Origin: Euborellia annulipes
Lineage: Eukaryota; Arthropoda; Insecta; Dermaptera; Anisolabididae
NCBI GenBank assembly: GCA_023213315.1
Contig: JAKCPI010000346.1
Span: forward strand, 1-64,000
Direction of reading: 5' to 3'
Length of the DNA stretch: 64,000 bases
Shown here: in pieces, positions 1 through 9,249 of the stretch
Numbering within the stretch: the first letter of the stretch is position 1
Layout of the letters: each line of letters opens with the position of its first letter
Made by a program: the position numbers and the translations under genes
The notes under the pieces: generated by a model
What the model was told of the DNA's origin: nothing
The model's input: the letters and a program-made list of their open reading frames with translations, nothing else
Databases searched by the model: none

Positions 1-119
1 TAATCTCTTTAGCAATTGTATTTCAGTGTCCTTGTCTTGCTTGTCCAAAAATTCCAACCATTTTCTGTTTGAAAATGATTTTTTTGTTATCAGACAAACC
101 TGAAATTTAAAAGAAAGTT

Positions 120-838
120 CTTCTGCATCATCCAAGTGTGCTCTACTTAAAGCATCTGCAATAAGTAATTTCTTTCCAGGAATATACTTGACTTCAAGGT
201 GATACTTTTGTAGAAAAAGTAACATTCTTAATAATCTAGCTGGGGTTTCATTTAATGGTTTCTTGAATATTGAAATCAAAGGTAAATGATTAGTTTCAAA
301 AATATATATTTATCCAATTTCTGAAAAGCGTGACCAACTGCAAGCAATTCTTTTTCAATTTGTGCATATGCCTTTTGAGTTTTCGTTAAACTTCTTGATG
401 TGTATGCAACTGATCGATTATCTTGTAATAAAACACCTCCAGTTCCATGGGATGACGAATCAACATTCAACGTTATATCTTTTTTATATCGAAAAAAGAT
501 AATACTGGAGACTTTGTAAGTAAATTTTTTATTTCTTCAATTGCCTTTTCTTGAAGATCTGTCCATTTAAATTCATGAGTTAACGATTGTCTTAAAGGAG
601 CCGTCAAAGAAGAAGCATGAGGAATAAATTTTTGTAAGTATACAATATATATACAGTATATGCAATTATCCCTAAAATTCTTTGAATGGATTCCTTATCT
701 GTGGGAAGAGGAATGGCTTTCAATTTCTCCGGGACAATTTTCAAACCCTCTTCTGAAATTATATGTCCACAGTATTTAACTTGTTCCAGACAAAATTGAA
801 ATTCCGATTTTTTAAATTTCATTTGCGAGCTTTATTCA
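120..838 (-). pseudogene. Ty3/gypsy pol fragment: RT thumb, connection and RNase H
   Basis: Read on the minus strand, this is the C-terminal half of a gypsy-type reverse transcriptase followed by RNase H. Visible in order: the RT thumb run ending CGHIISEEGLKI, then a connection segment (THEFKWTDLQEKAIEEIKNL), then the RNase H opening with DSSSHGTGGVLLQ, SVAYTSRSLT and YAQIEKELLAV, and finally YHLEVKYIPGKK with ADALSRA, the usual end of gypsy RNase H. The frame is broken at least twice: near 640-660 a TA-rich microsatellite shifts it, and near 300 another TA run shifts it again. The element runs off the left edge, so integrase and the 3' LTR are not in view. It is a dead copy; the family call is firm because several independent motifs line up in the correct order. 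Confidence 0.88.
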
Positions 839-980
839 AAAAATTAACCAACCTTTTATCATGCTCCTCCCTAGGTGATCCCTAGATAAGGAAGTCATCC
901 ATTATTACTTCAACTCCATCTAAATCTTGAGCGCTAAAATCATAAGCCTTTAAATCGAGACTGATTTGGGAATGTCTAAA
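839..980 (-). pseudogene. Ty3/gypsy RT palm fragment with active-site MDD
   Basis: Minus-strand continuation of the gypsy RT, just upstream of the thumb. It shows VEVIMDDFLI, the palm active-site strand (usual YVDD/YMDD type, here IMDD), followed by REEHDKRLV. A stop codon directly follows DFLI. The next upstream residues no longer match RT, so the palm is cut off where the LINE sequence begins. The same strand is better preserved in the copies at 9,582-9,911 and 15,694-16,023. Confidence 0.75.
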
Positions 981-984
981 TTCT

Positions 985-1602
985 GTAAAGGAGCTGGTTA
1001 TACACAATTACAACCCTTAAATGGGTGCCAGGACATGCAGGAATACAAGGCAATGAAGAAGCAGATCAACTAGCAAGGATGGGAGCAAATACTCCTTTCA
1101 CAGGGCCCGAACCAGCCTGTGGGCTGTCGCATAAGCACCTAAGACTGGAAATTGGACGGTGGAAGGAAGACGAAAACAAAAAGCTATGGGAAAAAAACCC
1201 AGGCTTAAGACAAGCGAAGAAGTTCATAACAATTCCGCAACAAAATGTAAAGAGACTTATCGCTCTAAACAGAAATGAACTAAAACTGATAACTGGTCTT
1301 CTAACAGGACACTGTCCTTTAAAATATCATCTAATGAAGATGGGCAGAGCTGATGACGATACGTCACCTATGCAATCTGATAAAAGAAACAGCGGAGCAC
1401 ATGTATTGCACTAACCCGTCAAAGAAGGCTAATTTTCGAAAAGGCTGAGGAAATATCAAAAGCCTCTCCAAAGAATATACTGGCCCTGGTAAAAGGGAAG
1501 GGTCTATTCTAAGGACAAATATTGGACAACAAAGGGTAGAACAAAAGATCAACTAATGGTCGCAGTTCAAAGTGTCTTAGGTCCATAATAATAATAATAC
1601 CT
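985..1602 (+). mobile_element. 5'-truncated LINE, RNase H domain and 3' tail
   Basis: Plus-strand remnant of a non-LTR retrotransposon of the I/Jockey-like group. The frame from 1,022 reads WVPGHAGIQGNEEADQLA, the hallmark of the RNase H domain carried by these LINEs, then GPEPACG, PGLRQAKKFI, LNRNELKLITGLLTGHCPLKYHL. Around 1,355-1,372 a frameshift moves the reading to KETAEHMYC, the conserved tail after the cysteine motif; that frame ends about 1,443. The sequence ends with a short (TAA)n-like run at 1,590-1,600, as in I-type LINE tails. It sits inside the gypsy RT, separating the palm (right of FWQVE in protein order) from the N-terminal RT part, so it inserted into or replaced part of that element. 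It is 5' truncated and non-functional. Confidence 0.85.
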
Positions 1603-2074
1603 CAACTTGCCAAAAAGCCGAATCTATTGTAAAATATTTAGCATTAGGCATACGAGAAACAATATCTTCAGAAGAATTCATAGGAAATGCAGGTCTTTTA
1701 ATATATTGCTTAAGATTTACAGGATCAATACAAACCTTTACTGAGCCATTGGGTTCCAAAACTGAAGTCACAGCACTGCACCAAGAAGGAGTATGATATG
1801 TTACTTTTTCAATTATGCCAAGCTTCTCCATATTTTCCAGAGTGTTCATAGCCGTAAGGTAAATAGCTGCAGGAATTGGTCGAGCTTTTCTTGACAGATG
1901 ATGAGGTGGACCAAAGTTTTTCAAACCTGAAAAACATTTTTCATATTTTTTAAAAATATTATCCTTATAATAATATTTAATGGCTGGAAATATATTGAGA
2001 AAGGATGTGAAAATGCAGGCAGCCAAAAATAAAACGCTCTCAATTCCCTTTGAATGCCCAGACGTTTCGGGCAA
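1602..2074 (-). pseudogene. Ty3/gypsy RT N-terminal fragment
   Basis: Minus-strand fingers region of a gypsy RT: FGPPHHLSRKARPIPAA, then MEKLGIIEKVT, PNGSVKVCIDPVNLKQYIKR and AKYFTIDSAFWQVE, each matching the canonical order (HxL, EKLGIIE, C-I-D-P-x-x-L-N, D-x-x-S-x-F-W-Q). A residue is missing around the first catalytic aspartate (TIDSAFWQ, where the family usually has one or two more residues), and the frame stops at the LINE insertion. Upstream the run FLAACIFTSFLNIFPAIKYYYKDN leads into the protease-RT linker. Confidence 0.85.
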
Positions 2075-2099
2075 AATTTATTCGCCCATCTTCAGTGAA

Positions 2100-2378
2100 C
2101 TATTCTAGGGAAGTCTCCTTTGATATACATAGTAATTATTAGATTCTACTACGTATTCTATTTTATATAACAATATGATGATAAATCAGTTCTTTGATAT
2201 TAAAACTTTTTGCTATTTTCATAGTCAAGATACAATCAAGTACTTGATACATTTTCCTGCATTTTCACATCCTTTCTCAATATTATCCTTAGTTAAAAAT
2301 GTATCAATATTATAAACCCTCTTAATTAAATTGATTTCTTGACATGAATGCCATCCAAGAATACCAGTTACATTTTTA
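2100..2378 (-). pseudogene. gypsy protease-RT linker fragment
   Basis: Minus-strand translation gives VTGILGWHSCQEINLIKRV followed by an acidic/polar stretch, resembling the segment between aspartyl protease and RT in gypsy pol (the LGxxxCxxLNLIKR pattern). Stops follow near 2,215. It is separated from the protease by the foldback repeat at 2,379-3,050, which therefore inserted into pol. Confidence 0.6.
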
Positions 2379-3050
2379 CTTTCTCTTACCTATGTATATA
2401 TGTAATATATATATAGAGAGAAAGTATTGGATTCATGTCAAAAATTCGATGTCGAGATTTTGATGGATCTTCACGTTTTGAGGTCCCCTGAATCCAAAAA
2501 AGTGGTTTTCGCGACATGGTCTGTCTGTGGGTGTGTGGGTGGGTGGGTGGGTGTGTGTCAAATTTTAAGCATGAAGGAATTGAGCTATGAGACTGAAATT
2601 TTATATTTAAGTTAAACACCCCCCGGGACCGGAAAAATAAGCTTTTAATCAAAATCGGCCAAAGAGTACTAGTACTTTACTGATGTACTTTTTCAGTTTT
2701 TTTCGATTTTCTCAAAATTCGCTCTAACGATTTTGATTAAAATTCAAAAATCAATTATTTTTTAGATGCTCTTTCAAATGTATATTCTCGTTTTGCCCTC
2801 AAAATTGTTTGAAGCACACTTTACTCTTGTACTCCATAGAAAAGATAGGAGAAATGGTTGCCCTGGTAACAAAATATAAATATTTTCCCATACTTATAAA
2901 TTTTACATCTGAATTCAAATATTCCTTACTGCCGGGAACTAAATACATGTCGACACAAAAAATCTGGTGTGACAAGCACAGTACACAACTTTCGATTACC
3001 GAAGGTAAGAGAAAGTTGTGTGCTGTGCGCCAGTCACACCAGATTTTTTT
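2379..3050 (+). repeat. Foldback-ended dispersed repeat (family R), copy 1
   Basis: About 672 bp that recurs at 4,801-5,503 (minus), 47,635-48,325 (minus), 49,778-50,420 (plus, partial) and, diverged, at 23,405-23,870 and 24,065-24,262. The left end is ACTTTCTCTTACCT followed by a TA-rich hairpin; the middle has a (TGTG/GGTG)n microsatellite; the right end is a long hairpin (2,962-3,050) whose arms read AAATCTGGTGTGACAAGCAC and the near-complement. It has no coding potential; open frames in it are accidental. It interrupts the gypsy protease-RT linker, so it is mobile. Superfamily is not obvious: no clear target-site duplication and no LTR or Tc1-type ends. Confidence 0.8.
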
Positions 3051-3105
3051 CTATTACATAGGAAGATATATTTTTATAGGATTTTTTTTTTTTTTTGAAA
3101 AATTT

Positions 3106-3334
3106 TAATATATGCAATACCAATTGGTTTGATTTGAAAACCTCGAAACGCTTGCAAAATTATTGGAATTGATTTCACAATATGAAGCTTTAACTTCGTT
3201 GATTCATTCTTCGAAATCACATTGCATTCTGCTCCTGTGTCCAACTTTACCATAAAATATCCGGAAGGTGTTTCAAGTCTATACTTCCATTGATTCTTAT
3301 CATGATTTATAACAAGCACATAAAATTGAATCAA
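3106..3334 (-). pseudogene. gypsy aspartyl protease fragment (DTGAE)
   Basis: Minus strand reads FMVKLDTGAECNVISKNE, the catalytic D-T-G-A motif of retropepsins with the downstream N-V-I-S, then a hydrophobic run (LKLHIVKSIPIILQAFRGF) compatible with the rest of the half-protease. It fuses upstream with a gag-like remnant and is cut downstream by the foldback repeat at 3,050. It belongs to the same dead gypsy element as the RT and RNase H pieces. Confidence 0.8.
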
Positions 3335-3551
3335 TCTTCTCCAGAGCCAAATTTGAGTGTTAAAAGTTTTAATTCCAACTAAACCCAGACTTGATAAGAA
3401 TATTCCTTTTTGTAGCTCATCTAGTTAAGATTTCAATTGCATAAGCAAAGAATTCCAGTTTCCAGTCTTGCCATCTTTGAGCCACTTGAGGTGAATAAAA
3501 TTCAAAATTCTTGGGAGGTGAAATGTTAAAATTACTTTTATGTTCAGTCAT
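3335..3551 (-). pseudogene. gypsy gag start, internally deleted
   Basis: From the ATG at 3,551 the minus strand reads MTEHKSNFNISPPKNFEFYS and goes on through VAQRWQDWKLEFFAYA to a stop near 3,417, the style of gypsy gag N-termini in invertebrates (a W-x-x-W/F-K region). After the stop the other frame gives KGIFLSSLGLVGIKTFNT, which resembles the next gag segment, then protease follows at once, so most of gag is deleted. The sequence just before the ATG (TGGTGGCACCGGTG on the minus strand) is where LTR edge and primer-binding site are expected. The same gag start recurs at 10,475-10,511 and 16,680-16,716. Confidence 0.6.
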
Positions 3552-3790
3552 ATTTTTCACCGGTGCCACCATGTAAAGATAAATTGAATATATTGAGATT
3601 GAATAGATATTTTATGTTTATTTGTATTGTAGTACAATCTATCATAACATAGTGGAATGAACAGTTGGGTTATTCTGCTGAAAAATCCAATCTTAATCTT
3701 TCTCAATAAAAGTGTAAAATGGCTTTTATTTATTAATCTTAAGGAAGGTAGATTTGCAACCAGGAGAATAAAAAACTATTTTAATTTCTT

Positions 3791-3835
3791 TTGGTCGACG
3801 TTTCGGACGCCAATCGCGTCCTTCTTAGGGACCAA
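3791..3835 (-). ncRNA. Hammerhead-ribozyme-like motif (family 1, copy 1)
   Basis: Minus strand, in order: TTGGTC (stem I), CCTAAGA (core box, two changes from CUGANGA), A, GGACGC-GATTG-GCGTCC (perfect 6-bp stem II with 5-nt loop), GAAA, CGTC, GACCAA (stem I partner, perfect 6 bp). The order and spacing are those of a type I hammerhead with minimal stem III. The core box is mutated here; the copy at 10,755-10,799 has CCGAAGA. Probably a terminal ribozyme relic of a Penelope-like or related retroelement. Confidence 0.65.
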
Positions 3836-3845
3836 AGATTGTTAA

Positions 3846-4031
3846 AAAGCACACATGTATTTTGTTGTGGCATGTATAAAATATTTGAACAATATTGATA
3901 AAGGCATCTTTTTGTGTTTCCAATTCATTTGGAAAAAATAACTCACAGAGAGCTCTTCTCTTAGACAAAAAGATGCCTTTGTCAATATTGTTCAAATATT
4001 TTATACATGCCACAACAAAATCCATGTGTGC
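3846..4031. repeat. Inverted repeat beside the ribozyme motif
   Basis: Arms of about 65 bp (AGCACACATGTATTTTGTTG... against ...CAACAAAATCCATGTGTGCT) flank a 50-bp spacer. The arms include AAATATTTGAACAATATTGA and its complement. The same palindrome recurs at 16,947-17,130 with near identity, and its first arm alone at 10,810-10,850. Its position immediately beside a hammerhead-like motif matches the inverted terminal arrangement known from Penelope-like elements. Confidence 0.75.
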
Positions 4032-4360
4032 TTTGCAATTAAAATAAACATAGATTATTAATTATTTATTAAATATAATTATAATTAATTACACTGTGCG
4101 GCAAGAAAAAAAGCCCCGAGATAATTCCTTCCCCCCCCCCCCCTACTTATTTCCACCCCTTTTCGTTAATTATAGGGCCATGAATCAAATTTGGAGGTAT
4201 GAAAAGGAATATTTTAGCCTTAACATTTCTTCAGAAGGTCTAGAGAAGTGAAAAATTAAAAAACATTAACATTCGGATCCAAGGGGGGATGTGGGGGAAG
4301 ATTTTTTCGCTTAAAATTCAAAAAAAATCATTAAAAATAATCGATTTTTTCTGATTTTTT

Positions 4361-4789
4361 CACTGATTTTCTACATATTCGAGGGGACAGACCCACCTCA
4401 CCCTTCCTTAAATATCCCTCAACTAAAAAAAAATATATAGGATAAAGCGGGTGGGGTGTGAGCGATTTCGAAGCCCACTCAAGCTCAAACTTGGACAAGA
4501 AGTAATTTCTACCCGTTTAGATAAAATATGGAAATATTGAAGGACATAGAAGAATCCGTATAATTAACTTTAAATTTGTAAAGATCAGCCCAAAAAATGA
4601 AAGTTATAGCCGCATATTTGCCAATTTGACCAACTGTGCAGCGAGGTGTTGTGAATCTTCCATCTTCTTGTAAGGGCTTCGGAATCGCTCACACCCCACC
4701 TGCTTTATCCTATATATTTTTTTTTTGTTGAGGGATGTTTAAGGAAGGGTATGGTGGGTCTGTCCGCTGGAATATGTAGAAAATCAGTG
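4361..4789. mobile_element. Inner inverted-repeat element
   Basis: Begins CACTGATTTTCTACATATTC and ends with its complement at 4,789. Further inside, TATATAGGATAAAGC with GGTGTGAGCGATT pairs with AATCGCTCACACCCCACC and GCTTTATCCTATATA. Arms are roughly 125 bp with about 190 bp between. It sits between the left arm of the outer element and the foldback repeat R copy. Confidence 0.65.
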
Positions 4790-4800
4790 AAAAAATGTAG

Positions 4801-5503
4801 AAAAAAATCTGGTGTGACTGGCGCACAGCACACAACTTTCTCTTACCTTCGGTAATCGAAAGTTGTGTTCTGTGCTTGTCACACCAGATTTTTTGTGTCG
4901 ACATGTATTTAGTTCCCGGCAGTAGGGAATATTTGAATTCAGATGTAAAATTTATAAGTATGGGAAAATATTTATATTTTGTTACCATGGCAACCATTTC
5001 TCCTATCTTTCCTATGAAGCACAAGAGTAAAGTGTGCTTCAAACAATTTTGAGGGCAAAACGAGAATATACATTTGAAAGAGCATCTAAAAAATAATTGA
5101 TTTTTGAATTTTAATCAAAATCGTTAGAGCGAATTTTGAGAAAATCGAAAAAAACTGAAAAAGTACATCAGTAAAGTACTAGTACTCTTTGGCCGATTTT
5201 GATTAAAAGCTTATTTTTCCGGTCCCGGAGGGTGTTTAACTTAAATATAAAATTTCAGCCTCATAGCTCAATTCCTTCATGCTTAAAAGTGAACACAGAC
5301 ACACACACCCACACACCCACACACCCACACACCCACACACCCACACACCCACAGACAGACCATGTCGCGAAAACCACTTTTTTAGATTCAGGGGACCTCA
5401 AAACGTGTATATCCATCAAAATCTCGACATCGAATTTTTGACATGAATCCAATACTTTCTCTCTCTATATATATTAACATATATATAGAGGTAAGAGAAA
5501 GTA
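4801..5503 (-). repeat. Foldback-ended repeat R, copy 2
   Basis: Inverted copy of 2,379-3,050, very similar along its length, including the terminal hairpin (4,801-4,895), the CAC/CCACA microsatellite (5,295-5,355) and the TA-rich hairpin at the GAAAGTA end (5,455-5,503). Together with copy 1 it forms a 3-kb inverted pair in which about 1.7 kb separates the two hairpin ends. Confidence 0.8.
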
Positions 5504-5589
5504 AAAATCAGAAAAAATCGATCATTTTTAATGATTTTTTTGCATTTTAAGCGACAAAATTCTCCCCCACATAGATCCAAATGTTAATG

Positions 5590-5773
5590 TTTTTTTTTTT
5601 TTTTTTAAGGTCTTTTTCGGCATCTAAGGCCATTTAGACCCCATCCCTATTTATTTCAAATGATTTGTAGTCAAATCAAATGAAATAAATTTTCTTCGCT
5701 TGGGATGGGAAGCGAACCCGGGACTCCGGTACGAGAAGCTAATGTCTTCCCACTGAGCCACGGCTCCCGGGCG
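5590..5773 (-). mobile_element. tRNA-derived SINE (family 2)
   Basis: On the minus strand the head reads GCCGTGGCTCAGTGGGAAGA with an A-box like TGGCTCAGTGG, and 35-40 bases later GGTTCGCTTCCC, a B-box; the tail ends in a long A-run (T-run 5,590-5,606 on plus). AATGTTTTTT occurs on both sides, a likely target-site duplication. Related but older copies: 54,645-54,775, 55,935-56,085 and a tail fragment 56,838-56,930. Confidence 0.75.
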
Positions 5774-6089
5774 AATGTTTTTTAATTTTTCACTTCTCTA
5801 GACCTTCTGAAGGAATATTAAGGCTAAAATATTCCTTTTCATCCATCCAAATTTGATTCATGGCCCTATAATTAACGAAAAACGGTACTTGGTGGGGGAA
5901 AACGGAAGTAATATTTGGATTCAGGAGGTCATTTTACTTAAGAATCTGAAGGAATTATCTCGGGGCCGGAAAAAGTTTCATTTTTCCCGCACAGTGTTAT
6001 TTTCCTTATATTAGCTCATTTAAAAAAAAAAAATCCCAATTGGAAAAGTATATAAGCTTATTTGTTTTTAATAGATAAAAAATTTTCAG

Positions 6090-6346
6090 GACAAGCCAGG
6101 GGGATGCCCCCCTGCCCCCTCTGGCTACGTCCATGCAGTATAGTCTTGCTAAACCGGCCTAAACGGGACCAGCACTATGAAAATGCCGGATTACCCGAAA
6201 CATTTAATATAATGCAAAATTTAATATTTACCTTTTGAAAAAATTTGTAATGACACTTTGTTTTCTAAAAATCCCCTTTTTTTTGCAGCAATAGTGGCTT
6301 TTCAACATGCCGGATTAGCCTGTATTCCGGAGTATCGAAGTCCGGA
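6090..6346. mobile_element. pogo/Tigger-like MITE, right end lost, plus GGCTACG-type MITE scrap
   Basis: From 6,136 CAGTATAGTCTTGCTAAACC begins the same element found whole at 17,319-17,536; it runs through GCCGGATTA motifs and stops near 6,346 where the next block starts. Immediately left (6,090-6,133) is a scrap of another MITE type, GGGGGATGCCCCCCTGCCCC followed by CTCTGGCTACGTCC, also present before the copy at 17,319. Confidence 0.6.
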
Positions 6347-6379
6347 TTAGTCAATTTTTATGAGATTTTCCTTTATTCG

Positions 6380-6426
6380 ATCGTCGACGTATCGGACGCC
6401 AGTCGCTGCCTTCCTCAGGACCTATG
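6380..6426 (-). ncRNA. Hammerhead-ribozyme-like motif (family 2), copy A
   Basis: Minus strand: AGGTC, CTGAGGA (an exact CUGANGA box), AGGCAGCGACTGGCGTCC (imperfect stem II), GATA (GAAA with one change), CGTC, GAC. Order and spacing match a type I hammerhead; stem I is short (GTC/GAC). Identical copies at 11,398-11,444 and 17,996-18,042 show it was multiplied with the block, not formed three times. Confidence 0.55.
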
Positions 6427-7956
6427 AAAGATACATGTTTAATTATAATAAAGTAACAGCAAAGACAATTATTTTTCCCTCCATTCTTACAAACAACCGT
6501 CAAGCAAATACAGGTGGAGGTATTTCTAACGAAAATTGAAATCGTGTATGAAACAATAAAATTTAAATAAGTGACAAACTGAATGCATTGCTTTAAGCAC
6601 TTTGCAGTCAATGAGTTAACAATTCATTTTTTAGAAATTACATAAAGGCAGATTCCAGGCTGGAGAGGATGGATCAAGTTGGCCAAAAAATTTTAATAAA
6701 AAATAAGAGAAAATTTGCGTTTACTTATTTTTAAACTGAGATATCCACCGTCTCCAGCCTGGAATCTGTGAGCTTGAATAACCTGGCTAGAAATCCTATA
6801 ATATCAAAAGAAATTTATAAGATATAGTTTAGACTTTGTTTACAGGTGCAAATGCCCCTGCCTTTAGAGTGCATGTCATTAAATAACTTTTATGATTTCT
6901 GAAATCGGTTAATCTCTAGAATAGAATCGCGAAGCCATCAGTGGGCTAGTTCGCTCTTGACATTAGCTCAACGTTCCCGAACCGAATCCGAGAATTACCT
7001 AGTTGTTTTAATTTTTTTTAATCGAAGGAATCCGAACTGCATACGGAAGGGCCGAAACAATTAGGGTCGAGTCCCTGCAAGTTGTTTAAACTTGTCCCCG
7101 TGTCTTGAGATTCTATACTAGATATTAGCCCTAAAATCTTATCTACTACATGTAGTTTCCATTAAAATGATTTAATTCCAATTTCATAAAAGAGTATTTT
7201 TATGGAATAAATTATTCATAATACCTTTAAAAAAATATGATATTATTAACTTGAACTTTTATTAATCTTTCGTTGAAATAGTAGAAAAGAAATCCACATT
7301 TAATTATTAAAATTTGACTCCATTCAGAGGTTAAAGTAATGATTTAATTTTAATGAATCTTTTTATCTAAAAATGACAAATAAATAAAATTCATATTAAA
7401 TAAAAAGGAATAGCTAAGCGAATAATTCATACATACAGTATTGGGTATTGTTTTCCAAAAATAAAAGTAAATGAGTAAATTTGCATTTAAAAGAACAAGT
7501 TGGCAAAAATAATATCCGATTCAGAGATTGGATCATCCATGCATCGATGCTATCAGCTGAGACGAGACAATCGATGACGTCACCACACTTAACGGCTATT
7601 CAAATTTATTTAATAAAATGAAATTATTATAATTTTTAGAAGTATATCTCATTTTATTTAAGATTTTGTAAAAATTAATTACGAATTTAGAAGTCCAAAT
7701 ATCAATAGCCTGATTGGTTTTTAAATAATTCAATAAACATTGTATAAATTTTCACACGTCTAATGCAATTAAACCAAAAATAGTATATCATATATTATAT
7801 ATGTAAATTATTCTTCAGTTTACGCAGATTTCAAATATATAAACCCCTTATCTACATGTGATTTAATTTTTAAGTTATTCAAGTTCGAACTTAAGTCTAC
7901 TGACAATTTTCAAATGCCTGATTAAATTAAACCAAAAAGAGTATAGCATATATTAT

Positions 7957-8377
7957 TAGGGTCCGACCGAAACAAGATTTTCAGCCGAAACCGAAACCGA
8001 AACCGAATATTCGGCCTCGATCTTAGTTTCGGCCGAAACCGTAACCGAAACCGAAACTTGAATTTCCTATAAAAAATTCATATCATTTTACCTTTTTTTT
8101 TTTGTGAAATTTTTTTAAAATTTTTTTTCCTTCCCGTGAAAATCATTTTACCTTTTTTTAGGGAGACTAAAAATTTTTTCTCCCTCAAGTGCAATCATTT
8201 CACCTTTTTTTTTTATTTTTGCATGCGAGTCTCATCCCATCCTTTTCAAACTCAGGTTTCGGCCGGCCGAAAGGTTCGGCTAGTTTTTGGCCGAAACCGA
8301 AACTAGGGCCGAAACCAGGATTTTTGGCCGAAACTGGCCGAAACCGTAACCGAAACCGAATATTCGGTCGGTTCCTA
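7957..8377. mobile_element. hAT-like MITE with 8-bp target duplication
   Basis: Begins TAGGGTCCGACCGAA and ends TTCGGTCGGTTCCTA; flanked on both sides by the 8-mer TATATTAT. Copies B and C of the block carry a single TATATTAT and no insert at the matching place, an empty site. The 421-bp insert is filled with CCGAAA-type repeats near both ends and has no transposase. TIR start, 8-bp duplication and size fit a non-autonomous hAT element. Confidence 0.85.
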
Positions 8378-8383
8378 TATATT

Positions 8384-9028
8384 ATATATGTAAATTATTC
8401 TTCAGTTTCCGAAGATTTCAAATATATAAACCCCTTATCTGTACGTGATATAATTTTTGAGTTATTCAAGTTAAAACTTAAGTCTATTTTAAGCCTTAAT
8501 GACATCTCGTGCCTCTTTAGTGGTCACTAATAAATACTTATTTAACATGCATGGATTTGAACCAAAAAATTAATATAGGTTTAGGATTAATAAAAAGAGT
8601 TTTTTCTAAATTTTCATAATGATTGGTAGCCTACTAAATAACGAAATTAAATGTTGAAGTTGGTTTTCAAAAGCGGTTGTGTTCTGCCGAGTGAAGGCAG
8701 AGGCGCTCTATGGGCCCGTCTCTCCTTCCATCGCAGATCCCAATCGCTTTTGAAAATCAACTTCAATATTTAATTTCGTTATTTAATAGGCTACCAATCA
8801 TTATGAAAATTTAGAAAAAACTCTTTTTATTAATCCTAAACCTATATTAATTTTTTGGTTCAAATCCATGCATGTTAAATAAGTATTTATTAGTGACCCC
8901 TGAGGAGGCACGATGTGTCATTAAGGCTTAAAATAGACTTAAGTTTTAACTTGAATAACTCAAAAATTATATCACGTACAGATAAGGGGTTTATATATTT
9001 GAAATCTTCGGAAACTGAAGAATAATTT
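8384..9028. repeat. Large palindrome, copy A
   Basis: Two arms of roughly 290 bp around a 70-bp spacer (8,676-8,744). Left arm includes ATTATTCTTCAGTTTCC, TTATCTGTACGTGATATAAT and TTTAGGATTAATAAAAAGAG; the right arm repeats them as complements. The spacer reads from GGTTGTGTTCTGCCGAGTG to ATCGCAGATCCCAATCGC, the same direction as copy C and opposite to copy B. Confidence 0.85.
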
Positions 9029-9030
9029 AA

Positions 9031-9180
9031 TGAATATGATGGTTGCTTGTGCGAGTATCAAATATATCTATCTTGATTGGTGGCGTGCAATTTCAAAAAT
9101 ATCTAGATATATTTGAAACTCGCACAAGCAACCATCAAATTCATTTAAGCCCAGATTTCATTATATAGATATATATAATA
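9031..9180. repeat. Short palindrome at the start of the tandem unit
   Basis: TGAATATGATGGTTGCTTGT with GCGAGTATCAAATATAT pairs with ATATATTTGAAACTCGC and ACAAGCAACCATCAAATTCA. The same palindrome opens the second tandem unit at 15,137, an offset of 6,106 bases. Confidence 0.75.
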
Positions 9181-9249
9181 GCATTCTATTTTACAATAAT
9201 GTATATTAATTATTATTTGACTAATTCTGAGCATAAATATACCAATTAA

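Larger units (their letters stand above)
4092..5996. mobile_element. Nested TIR element with TA target duplication
   Basis: Outer terminal inverted repeats start CACTGTGCGG at 4,092 and end CCGCACAGTG at 5,996, with TA before the left end, fitting a Tc1/mariner-type target. Arms of about 230-270 bp pair across the element: the left shows GCCCCGAGATAATTCC, GGGCCATGAATCAAATTTGG and AGAAGGTCTAGAGAAGTGAA, the right their complements. Inside lie a second inverted repeat (4,361-4,789), a foldback repeat R copy (4,801-5,503) and a SINE in the right arm (5,590-5,773). No transposase frame is present; a non-autonomous foldback element that served as a landing site. Confidence 0.7.
6347..9028. repeat. 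Block copy A (partial) of the repeated unit
   Basis: Shares its whole length with 11,368-14,0xx (copy B) and 17,966-20,7xx (copy C) at high similarity: the ribozyme-like motif near 6,400, a 260-base stretch whose minus strand can be read without stops but is not protein-like, GACGATGACGTCACC-type sequence near 7,575, and a large palindrome. Copy A lacks the SINE found at 12,021 in B and at 18,619 in C, and has a hAT-like insertion instead (7,957-8,377). Its palindrome lacks the outer half of the right arm. No gene is seen. Confidence 0.8.

Noticed and set aside
2386..2652. Open frames on both strands within repeat R
   Set aside because: They recur in every copy with frameshifts and stop changes and consist of translated microsatellite; no protein constraint.
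3575..4060. Right flank of gypsy gag as a complete 5' LTR
   Set aside because: No TG...CA edge could be fixed and a hammerhead-type palindrome lies within; the flank is shared by three copies but its limits are not those of a clear LTR.
5295..5355. Regular CACACACC repeat that could look like a short array
   Set aside because: It is a microsatellite inside repeat R, without distinct spacers; not a CRISPR array, and the DNA is eukaryotic.
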